From Mycolicibacterium komanii (GTDB lineage Bacteria; Actinomycetota; Actinomycetes; Mycobacteriales; Mycobacteriaceae): DNA of 64,000 nucleotides. Shown piece by piece: positions 22,011 through 29,248 of this stretch; position 1 is the stretch's first letter; the number at the start of each line of letters is the position of its first letter. A model generated the notes under the pieces. The model made no database searches and was not told the origin of the DNA. It saw only the letters and a program-made list of their open reading frames with translations. The DNA lies in NCBI RefSeq assembly GCF_001050035.1, contig NZ_CVTA01000055.1:233506-297505 (forward strand). The letters are read 5' to 3'. The position numbers and the translations under genes are program-made.

Positions 22011-23396
22011 TCAGAGCAGTCGGCTCGCCTCGGAAAGCACGTCGCGCATGATCTGGTAGATCGCGTCGAACTCCTCTTGGCCGCTGATCAGCGGCGGGGC
22101 CAGCTGAACCACCGGTTCGCCGCGGTCGTCGGCGCGGCAGTACAGCCCGGCCTCGAACAGGGCGGGGGTCAGGAAGCCGCGCAGCAGCCGCTCGGATTCC
22201 TCGTCGTTGAAGGTTTCCTTGGTGTCCTTGTCCTTGACCAGCTCGATGCCGTAGAAGTAACCCTCGCCGCGGACGTCGCCGACGATCGGCAGGTCGTACA
22301 GCTGCTCGAGGGTGGCCCGGAAGTTCGGGGCGTTCTCCTTGACGTGGTCGTTGAGGCCCTCGCGTTCGAAGATGTCGAGGTTGGCCAGCGCTACCGCGGA
22401 CGACACGGGATGCCCGCCGAAGGTGTAGCCGTGCGCGAACGTCGTCTTGCCGTCGTTGAACGGTTCGAACAGCCGGTCGCTGGCGATCATTGCGCCGATC
22501 GGCGAGTAGCCGGAGGTCAATCCCTTGGCGCAGGTGATGATGTCGGGCACGTAGCCGAAGTCGTCACAGGCGAACATCGACCCGATCCGCCCGTAGGCGC
22601 AGATGACCTCGTCGGACACCAGCAGCACGTCGTACTCGTCGCAGATCTCTCGCACCCGCTCGAAATAGCCTGGGGGAGGCGGGAAGCAGCCGCCCGCGTT
22701 CTGCACAGGTTCGAGGAAGACCGCGGCGACGGTGTCGGGGCCCTCGAACTCGATGGCTTCGGCGATGCGGTCGGCGCAGTACTGACCGAACGCCTTCTCG
22801 TCGCTCTGGTACGGCGCAGGCGCGCGGTAGAAGTTGGTGTTGGGCACGCGGAAGCCGCCGGGCGTCAACGGTTCGAACGGCGCCTTGAACACCGGCAGCC
22901 CGGTGATGGCCAACGCACCCTGCGGCGTGCCGTGGTAGGCGATCGAACGCGAAACGACCTTGTGCTTACCGGGTTTACCGGTCAGCTTGAAGTAGTTCTT
23001 GGCCAGCTTCCATGCCGACTCGACGGCCTCGCCGCCGCCGGTGGTGAAGAACACCCGGTTCAGGTCGCCGGGCGCGTAGCCGGCAACGCGCTCGGCGAGT
23101 TCGATCGCCGTCGGCGTGGCGTAGGACCACAGCGGGAAGAACGCCAACTGCTCGGCCTGTTTGGCCGCGGCCTCGGCCAGTTCCTGACGGCCGTGTCCGA
23201 CCTGGACGACGAAAAGCCCGGACAGGCCGTCGATGTAGCTCTTTCCGTGGCTGTCCCAGATCGTGACGCCTTCGCCCCGGGTGATGATGGGCGGCGCGAT
23301 GCCTGCACCGTGGCGGGCGAAGTGGCCCCACAGGTGGCGGTTGGCTTTGGCTCCGAGCTCGGACGAAAGGTCTTGTGCGGTATCGGTTGTAGTCAT
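22011..23396 (-). CDS. Class III aminotransferase (probable putrescine/diamine or GABA type)
   Basis: ATG 23396 overlaps the lrp stop by ATGA and gives 461 residues. PLP class III motifs: HLWGHFARHGAG, GLSGLFVVQVGHGRQELAEA, FFTTGGGEAVESAWKLAKNYF, LVSDEVICAYGR, and the PLP Lys in ITCAKGLTSGYSPIGA. It resembles Rv3329 and spermidine/putrescine-pyruvate transaminases. Coupled to the Lrp regulator and divergent from an aminobutyraldehyde-dehydrogenase-like gene, it most likely removes an amino group from putrescine or a related amine. The substrate is inferred from neighbours. Confidence 0.9.
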   Translation of the reverse strand: MTTTDTAQDLSSELGAKANRHLWGHFARHGAGIAPPIITRGEGVTIWDSHGKSYIDGLSGLFVVQVGHGRQELAEAAAKQAEQLAFFPLWSYATPTAIELAERVAGYAPGDLNRVFFTTGGGEAVESAWKLAKNYFKLTGKPGKHKVVSRSIAYHGTPQGALAITGLPVFKAPFEPLTPGGFRVPNTNFYRAPAPYQSDEKAFGQYCADRIAEAIEFEGPDTVAAVFLEPVQNAGGCFPPPPGYFERVREICDEYDVLLVSDEVICAYGRIGSMFACDDFGYVPDIITCAKGLTSGYSPIGAMIASDRLFEPFNDGKTTFAHGYTFGGHPVSSAVALANLDIFEREGLNDHVKENAPNFRATLEQLYDLPIVGDVRGEGYFYGIELVKDKDTKETFNDEESERLLRGFLTPALFEAGLYCRADDRGEPVVQLAPPLISGQEEFDAIYQIMRDVLSEASRLL

Positions 23397-23914
23397 CTGG
23401 TACCCCAATTATATTGCTGCTTGACAAGTTTCAAGTAGACAAGTGTTTCGGTGGATATCACTCCCGGCAGAGCGCGGATCTGGGTGTTGAGGAGGTCGAG
23501 GAGGTCGTCGTCGTCCTCGCAGACCACCTCGACGATGGCGTCGAAGGACCCGGCGGTGAGCACGACGTAGTCGACGGATTCGACGGCGGCCAGCTTCTCG
23601 GCGACCTTGGTGGTGTCACCGGTGCAGCGGATGCCGATCATCGCCTGGCGGGCAAAGCCCAGTTGCATCGGATCGGTGACGGCGACGATCTGCATGACGC
23701 CGGCGTCGACCATGCGCTGCACCCGTTGGCGGACAGCGGCCTCGGACAGGCCGACCGACTTGCCGATGCCCGCGTACGAGCGGCGGCCGTCCTCCTGCAG
23801 CTTCTCGATGATCTGCTTGCTGAGGTCGTCGAGCTGGAAGGCGGCACCCGGACGGGACTGGTTGAGCCGGAACGAAACGGGGCCGAGACCGTGCGTTGCA
23901 CCCGGAGATGGCAT
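23393..23914 (-). CDS. Lrp/AsnC family regulator
   Basis: 173 residues with ATG 23914; a slightly shorter form is possible. N-terminal HTH: LDDLSKQIIEKLQEDGRRSYAGIGKSVGLSEAAVRQRVQRMV. C-terminal RAM domain: VDYVVLTAGSFDAIVEVVCEDDDDLLDLL and the last strand TLVYLKLVKQQ. Lrp proteins sense amino acids or their derivatives. It overlaps the aminotransferase start by ATGA and is divergent from the aldehyde dehydrogenase, so it is the probable regulator of both. Confidence 0.93.
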   Translation of the reverse strand: MPSPGATHGLGPVSFRLNQSRPGAAFQLDDLSKQIIEKLQEDGRRSYAGIGKSVGLSEAAVRQRVQRMVDAGVMQIVAVTDPMQLGFARQAMIGIRCTGDTTKVAEKLAAVESVDYVVLTAGSFDAIVEVVCEDDDDLLDLLNTQIRALPGVISTETLVYLKLVKQQYNWGTR

Positions 23915-23966
23915 GCCAGTGATTGTGCACGGAATCCGTCGTAAGGGGCAACCACCGCCATGAAAT

Positions 23967-23980
23967 CCCTCGTTTGAGGG
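23967..23980. promoter_or_regulatory. Inverted repeat in lrp/aldehyde dehydrogenase divergent promoter
   Basis: CCCTC-N4-GAGGG, exact arms, midway between the divergent starts at 23914 and 24037. It could be part of an Lrp binding site, but Lrp-family sites are usually longer and AT-richer. Inference. Confidence 0.35.
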
Positions 23981-24036
23981 GCCTACGGCTATGGGATTGC
24001 GTAGCTCGTCGGAGGCGTGTCCGTTAGCGTAGGGCC

Positions 24037-25533
24037 ATGACTGCGACTTCCGTTTCCACCAGCGTGGCGGGCAGCTGGATCGACGGCGCTGCGGTGACGA
24101 CGGGTGGTCCCGCCCACCAGGTCGTCGACCCCGCCACCGGTGAGGCCGTCGCCGAATACGCGCTGGCGACCCCCGTCGACGTGGACAGCGCGGTGGCCTC
24201 GGCGCGTGCAGCGCTGTCCGACTGGGCGACCGCTACTCCGGCAGAGCGCTCGGCTGTGCTGTTCAAACTGGCCCAACTGGCCGGGGAGGGCGCCGACGCC
24301 CTGGTCGCCGAGGAGGTCAGCCAGACCGGGAAGCCGGTGCGGCTGGCCGCCGAGTTCGATGTGCCCGGCAGCGTCGACAACATCGACTTCTTCGCCGGCG
24401 CGGCCCGCCACCTGGAAGGCAAGGCGAGTGCCGAGTACTCCGGGGACCACACCTCGAGCATCCGGCGCGAGGCGGTCGGCGTGGTCGCGACCATCACGCC
24501 GTGGAACTATCCGCTGCAGATGGCGGTGTGGAAGGTGTTGCCCGCGTTGGCCGCCGGGTGTTCGGTGGTCATCAAACCCTGCGAGCTGACGCCGTTGACC
24601 ACGTTGACGCTCGCGCGCCTCGCCACGGAGGCGGGCCTGCCTGACGGCGTATTCAACGTCGTCACAGGGGTGGGCTCCGACGCCGGTACGGCGCTGGCCG
24701 GCCACCGCGACGTCGACGTCGTGACGTTCACCGGTTCGACGTCGGTCGGGCGCAAGGTGATGGCCGCCGCGTCGGTGCACGGCCACCGGGTGCAGCTCGA
24801 GCTGGGCGGCAAGGCGCCGTTCGTGGTGTTCGACGACGCCGATCTCGACGCCGCCATCCAGGGTGCGGCGGCCGCCGCGCTGATCAACACGGGTCAGGAC
24901 TGCACGGCCGCCACCAGGGCGATCGTGGCGCGCGAACTCTACGACGACTTCGTCGCGGGTGTCGCTGAGCTGTTCTCCAAGGTCGTCGTCGGCGACCCGC
25001 AGGATCCCAACACCGACCTGGGCCCGCTGATCTCGACGGCGCACCGCGCCAAGGTGGCGGGCATGGTCGAGCGGGCTCCCGGCCAGGGCGGGCGGATCGT
25101 CTGCGGCGGGTCGGCGCCGAACCGGCCAGGTTCGTTCTACCTGCCGACGGTGATCGCCGACGTCGACGAGCGGTCCGAGGTGTACCGCGACGAGGTTTTC
25201 GGTCCGGTGCTGACGGTGCGCTCGTTCACCGACGACGACGACGCGCTGCGGCAGGCCAACGACACCGACTACGGGCTGGCCGCCTCGGCGTGGACGCGCG
25301 ACGTATACCGCGCGCAGCGGGCGTCGCGGGAGATCAAGGCCGGTTGTGTGTGGATCAACGACCACATCCCGATCATCAGCGAGATGCCGCACGGCGGTGT
25401 GGGCACGTCCGGCTTCGGAAAGGACATGAGCGACTATTCGCTCGAGGAATACCTGACCGTCAAGCACGTGATGAGCGACATCACCGGGGTGGCCGAAAAG
25501 GGATGGCACCGAACGGTGTTCGCCAAGCGCTAG
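24037..25533 (+). CDS. Aldehyde dehydrogenase, gamma-aminobutyraldehyde dehydrogenase-like
   Basis: 498 residues. ALDH superfamily: TPWNYPLQMAVWKVLPALAAGC, the Glu base in VQLELGGKAPFVVFDDAD, the catalytic Cys in INTGQDCTAATRAIV, and EVFGPVLTVRSF. The C-terminal MPHGGVGTSGFGKDMSDYSLEEYLTVKHVM is characteristic of PatD/YdcW-type aminobutyraldehyde dehydrogenases. With the aminotransferase and Lrp divergent to it, this suggests putrescine to GABA degradation. Its last 90 or so bases occur again, diverged and frameshifted, at 31935-32026. Its stop codon interlocks with that of the large repeat protein. Confidence 0.92.
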   Translation: MTATSVSTSVAGSWIDGAAVTTGGPAHQVVDPATGEAVAEYALATPVDVDSAVASARAALSDWATATPAERSAVLFKLAQLAGEGADALVAEEVSQTGKPVRLAAEFDVPGSVDNIDFFAGAARHLEGKASAEYSGDHTSSIRREAVGVVATITPWNYPLQMAVWKVLPALAAGCSVVIKPCELTPLTTLTLARLATEAGLPDGVFNVVTGVGSDAGTALAGHRDVDVVTFTGSTSVGRKVMAAASVHGHRVQLELGGKAPFVVFDDADLDAAIQGAAAAALINTGQDCTAATRAIVARELYDDFVAGVAELFSKVVVGDPQDPNTDLGPLISTAHRAKVAGMVERAPGQGGRIVCGGSAPNRPGSFYLPTVIADVDERSEVYRDEVFGPVLTVRSFTDDDDALRQANDTDYGLAASAWTRDVYRAQRASREIKAGCVWINDHIPIISEMPHGGVGTSGFGKDMSDYSLEEYLTVKHVMSDITGVAEKGWHRTVFAKR

Positions 25534-28500
25534 TCCGTCACCGGCGCAACGGCAGTCAGCAGCATCGTGAAGCGGGCGCCGGCGGCGGCCTGGGTGTAGA
25601 CGACTCCTGCGGGGAGGGTGGGGATCTGGGTCTGCCCATCGGTGTTTTTACCTACGGCGACGGCGGTGCCGTCGGAGCGCAGCAGCACCGTGTGATCCAC
25701 GGTGGAGGCGATCTGGGTGTATTTCACGCCCGCGGGCAGCGGAGGGACGGTGGTCTGCCCAGAGTAGTTGTAGCCGACGGCGACGGCGGTGCCGTCGGAG
25801 CGCAGCAGCACGGTGTGCCACGCGCCGCCGTCGACCTGGGTGTAGTACAGATCAGCGGGTGGGACGGGGATGTTGAGTTGCCCGTTGAAGTTGTGTCCGA
25901 CCGCGACGGCGGTGCCGTCCGAGCGCAACAGCACGGTGAAGGAGTCGCCGGCGGCGACGTAGGTGTATCTCATGTCGGCCGGTAGTTCGGGTAGGCCGAC
26001 CTGCCCGACGCCGACAGCGACCCCGTCGGAGCGCAATAGCACCGTGTGAACCTGCTCCGCGGCAACCTGGGTGTATCTCACCCCGGTGGGCAGGTCGGGG
26101 ATGTTGATCTGCCCGTAATAGTTGTCGCCGAGGCCGATAGCGACCCCGTCGGAGCGCAGTAGCACGACGTGGTCGTAGCCGCCGGCAACCTGGGTGTACG
26201 TCGTTCCGGCGGGAAGGGCCGGGATGGGAACGTTGGTATTTCCCTCTATTCTGCCTCGCAGCACCACGTTGTTGACGGTGCCGATGGCCAGAGCGGTGCT
26301 GACCGGTGCTGTGATGCCGTCGGTAGCCGTGGCGGTGACGCCGATCTGAGCGCCCGGGTGCGCTGCGGCCCAGGCGGTATCGGTGACCGCGACGGTGAAG
26401 GTGCCGTCATTGTTCGTGGTCACCCGGACCTGGCGGTCGTTGGCGCTGAGGCTGACGGTCACCGGATCGCCGTCGGGGTCGTGCGCAGTGACCGTGACCG
26501 TCCAGGTGTTGCCGGTCCCTGGGGTCGAGGTGACACCGGTGATGACCGGTGCGTCGTCGACCGCGGTAACGGTGACGGAGACGGTGGCGCCGGACGCCGC
26601 GCCGGCGCCGTTCGTGACGGTGTAGGTGAAGCTGTCGGTGCCGTTGTAGTCGGGGTCCGGGGTGTAGGTGATTGTGCCGTCGGCGTTCGCCGTGGCTGAT
26701 CCGTGCGCAGGTGCCGAGACCGCGGAAATGGTCAGCGACGGGTCGTTGGTGTCGTTGTCGAGGACGTGCACCACGACGGAGGTGTCCTCCAAGGTGCTCA
26801 CCGCATGGTCGGCGGCGTTCGGTCGGACGGCGGTCAGCAGCACGGTGTGGAACCAGCCGGCGGCGGCTTGGGTGTAGGACACCCCCGCGGGGAGACCAGT
26901 AATGGCCGCTTGCCCGTAATCGTTTCGGCCGATGGCGATGGCGGTGCCGTCGGAGCGCAGCAGCACGACGTGCTGATCGCCGGCGGCGACCTGGGTGTAT
27001 TTCACGTCGGCGGGCAGTTCGGGGATGTTGGTCTGCCCGTAGGTGATGTCGCCGACGGCGATGGCGGTGCCGTCGGAGCGCAGCAGCACCGTGTGATAGT
27101 AGCCGGCGGCGATCTGGGTGTATTTCAGGTCGGCGGGCAGTTCGGGGATGCTGGTCTGCCCGTACTGGTTGTGGCCGATGGCGATGGCGGTGCCGTCGGA
27201 GCGCAGCAGCACCGTGTGCAGCATGCCGACGGCGACCTGGGTGTATTTCAGGCCGGCGGGCAGTTCGGGGATGGTGGTCTGCCCGGAGGGGTTGTCGCCG
27301 ATGGCGATCGCGGCGCCGTCGGAGCGCAGCAGCACCGTGTGCCCGAGGCCGACGGCGACGTAGGTGTATTTCAGGCCGGCGGGCAATTCAGGGATGCTGG
27401 TCTGCCCGTAGTAGTTGTCCCCGAGGGCGATGGCGGTGCCGTCGGAGCGCAGCAGCACCGTTTGATTGTTGCGGGCGGCGACCTGGATGTATGTCACTCC
27501 GGCGGGCAGTGCGGGGATGCTGGTCTGTCCGATGCGATTGTCGCCGAGGGCCACCAGGTTGTTGACGGTGCCGATGGCCACAGTGGTGCTGACCGGTGCT
27601 GCGATGCCGTCGGTGGCCGTGGCGGTGACGCTGATCTGGGCACCCGGATGCGCTGCGGCCCAACCATTATCGGTGACCGTGGCGGTAAAGGTGCCGTCGT
27701 CGTTACGGGTGATCTGAACGGGTTGATCGTCGTCGGGAACCAGTGTGACCGTGACGTCATCGCCGTCGGGGTCATGGGTGGTGACGGTGACCGTCCAGGT
27801 GTTGCCGGTGCCGGGGGTCGAGGTGACCGCGTCGATCACTGCGCTGCTGGGGGCTGCGGTGATCGTGACGGAGATGGAGGCGGTGGTGGTGTGGCCACCG
27901 CCGAACAGGCGGCCCAGGCCGTGCAGGTGAAAGCCGGTGTCGGCGGCGGTGATGGTCACGGTATCGGTTCCGACGGTGTCGGCATCGGTGAGGTAGGTGT
28001 AGGTGCCGTCGGTATTGGCGCTCAGCGTGCCCTTCGCGCCGTTGGTGGTGGTGTACGTCAACGGATCGCCGTTGTAGTCGTCGAAGTCGACGTCGAGGGT
28101 GACGGCGAGCTTTCCGTCCTCGGTGAGGCTGGTACCGATGACCTGTGCGGTCCGGATGGTCGGGGCCTCGTTCCAGATGGCGGACTCGATGCGCCGGTAG
28201 ACACCCCAAAGCGCCTCGAGGAGCGGGTTGTTGGGCACGCCGGGAGCGGGGTTGAAACCGAAGAGCCCGAGGACGCTCACGACGATGGAGCGGACGACCG
28301 ACTGAAGCGGCGCCACCGGCGGTGGGGGCGCGGTGACGGTGATGCTGGCCTGGGGCAGGGCCGGGGCTGCATTAGTGGAAGCCGCGAACGTCGTTGCCTG
28401 CTCCTCAGTCGAGAACGTGGAGACGAGTTGCGGCGTCGAGCTCGTTTCGGATTCGTGGGTGGCGCTGTTCTGCGACAGAGGTTGCGGCGCGGCGTGCTCC

Positions 28501-29084
28501 TCCGAGTCCTTGTCGAGGGCCCGGCCGCCGCCGTTGTCTGCGATCTCGGTCGGTGTGGGACTTGGGACCTCGAGCGGCGGCTCTTTCACCTCGGGATCGG
28601 CGGGCACCCCGAGGTCGATGTCGCTTTCAAGCGGGGCCTGGGCATCTGTGTCGAGATCGGCTATGTCGAGATCGGCGGGGGCCGGCGCCTCGATGTCGTT
28701 GGGCAGATCCGCATTCGTGCCGGGCTTGTCCTGCGCCTCTCGCGAGGTATTGGTCTGTGCGCTGATCGTCACCTTCGGCGAGTCGCCGACCGACACAGTG
28801 GTCGACGCGCGCTCTTTGGTCTCGGCGCCCTCGGCTGTTGTGGAGGGCGTCGTGTCGGTCGGCGAGGTCGTGGTGGCTGACACCCCGTCGGCTGTCGTCG
28901 CGCGCGCGTGCGACGTCGTGTCCGTGTCCGTGTCCGACGTTGACGTCGAGTCGCGCGACACCGACGTGGTGTTGCTGCCGGCGTCTTCGTCGGCGAACGC
29001 GGTCTGCGGGAACGCGATGGCGCTGCCCACTCCCATCGCCACGGCCAACGCGCCGACCCGACCTATGTGTTGGGCGTACCCCAT
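25530..29084 (-). CDS. Large secreted RCC1-like repeat protein with Ig/cadherin-like domains
   Basis: ATG 29084 is preferred, as MGYAQHIGRVGALAVAMGVGSAIA begins a clean signal peptide ending at FADEDA; ATG 29120 would add 12 residues. 1184 residues. The order is signal peptide, a long Thr/Ser/Asp-rich disordered region (about 30-250), a proline-rich segment, a cadherin/VCBS-like domain (LTYTTTNGAKGTLSANTDGTYTYL), an Ig-like domain (GNTWTVTVTTHDPDGDDVT), six RCC1-like repeats, a second VCBS (DSFTYTVTNGAG) and Ig-like domain, and six more repeats to the end. Each repeat reads roughly IAIGDNxYGQTxIPELPAGxKYTQVAAGxxHTVLLRSDGTA. It is predicted to be exported and may bind the cell surface or a ligand through beta-propellers. 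No catalytic motif is seen. Lies downstream of the LuxR-type gene on the same strand. Confidence 0.88.
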   Translation of the reverse strand: MGYAQHIGRVGALAVAMGVGSAIAFPQTAFADEDAGSNTTSVSRDSTSTSDTDTDTTSHARATTADGVSATTTSPTDTTPSTTAEGAETKERASTTVSVGDSPKVTISAQTNTSREAQDKPGTNADLPNDIEAPAPADLDIADLDTDAQAPLESDIDLGVPADPEVKEPPLEVPSPTPTEIADNGGGRALDKDSEEHAAPQPLSQNSATHESETSSTPQLVSTFSTEEQATTFAASTNAAPALPQASITVTAPPPPVAPLQSVVRSIVVSVLGLFGFNPAPGVPNNPLLEALWGVYRRIESAIWNEAPTIRTAQVIGTSLTEDGKLAVTLDVDFDDYNGDPLTYTTTNGAKGTLSANTDGTYTYLTDADTVGTDTVTITAADTGFHLHGLGRLFGGGHTTTASISVTITAAPSSAVIDAVTSTPGTGNTWTVTVTTHDPDGDDVTVTLVPDDDQPVQITRNDDGTFTATVTDNGWAAAHPGAQISVTATATDGIAAPVSTTVAIGTVNNLVALGDNRIGQTSIPALPAGVTYIQVAARNNQTVLLRSDGTAIALGDNYYGQTSIPELPAGLKYTYVAVGLGHTVLLRSDGAAIAIGDNPSGQTTIPELPAGLKYTQVAVGMLHTVLLRSDGTAIAIGHNQYGQTSIPELPADLKYTQIAAGYYHTVLLRSDGTAIAVGDITYGQTNIPELPADVKYTQVAAGDQHVVLLRSDGTAIAIGRNDYGQAAITGLPAGVSYTQAAAGWFHTVLLTAVRPNAADHAVSTLEDTSVVVHVLDNDTNDPSLTISAVSAPAHGSATANADGTITYTPDPDYNGTDSFTYTVTNGAGAASGATVSVTVTAVDDAPVITGVTSTPGTGNTWTVTVTAHDPDGDPVTVSLSANDRQVRVTTNNDGTFTVAVTDTAWAAAHPGAQIGVTATATDGITAPVSTALAIGTVNNVVLRGRIEGNTNVPIPALPAGTTYTQVAGGYDHVVLLRSDGVAIGLGDNYYGQINIPDLPTGVRYTQVAAEQVHTVLLRSDGVAVGVGQVGLPELPADMRYTYVAAGDSFTVLLRSDGTAVAVGHNFNGQLNIPVPPADLYYTQVDGGAWHTVLLRSDGTAVAVGYNYSGQTTVPPLPAGVKYTQIASTVDHTVLLRSDGTAVAVGKNTDGQTQIPTLPAGVVYTQAAAGARFTMLLTAVAPVTD
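25550..26264 (-). repeat. Repeat block B: six RCC1-like repeats of about 120 bp
   Basis: Second run of six units, offset from block A by about 1290 bp; the preceding Ig-like domain is copied at the same offset (1290-1293 bp). Units here use VAVGxNxxGQ more often. The third is shortened (VGVGQVGLPELPAD) and the last again ends LLTAV. The pattern shows that a module of Ig domain plus six repeats was duplicated as a block. Confidence 0.9.
26833..27554 (-). repeat. Repeat block A: six RCC1-like repeats of about 120 bp
   Basis: Six in-frame tandem units of 40-41 codons inside the large secreted protein. Every unit but the last ends in LLRSDG, and the shared DNA core is the complement of gtcggagcgcagcagcac. 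The last unit is degenerate (LLTAVRP). Preceded by an Ig-like domain that is duplicated ahead of block B. Confidence 0.9.
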
Positions 29085-29248
29085 TACCGATCCATCCCTC
29101 AGTGCGGTGGATCGTGCCACCGCCTTAGGTTGAGTGTCGGGGACGCGACAGCTACCTCGACCGGGGACGCACTACGGAATTTTCGGAGGCGTCAATCAAG
29201 CGACTACCGAGTTCGCGGCCCGGCATACCCGCGATCCGAAGCGCGCAG

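Noticed and set aside
25550..27554. Regular about 120-bp spacing of near-identical segments resembling an array
   Set aside because: Units are in-frame coding repeats without distinct spacers; not a CRISPR array.
26703..28880. Long open frame on the plus strand opposite the RCC1-like protein (725 codons)
   Set aside because: Its Gly/Asp-rich repetitive product is the mirror of the repeats on the minus strand. The minus-strand frame has a signal peptide and recognisable domains.
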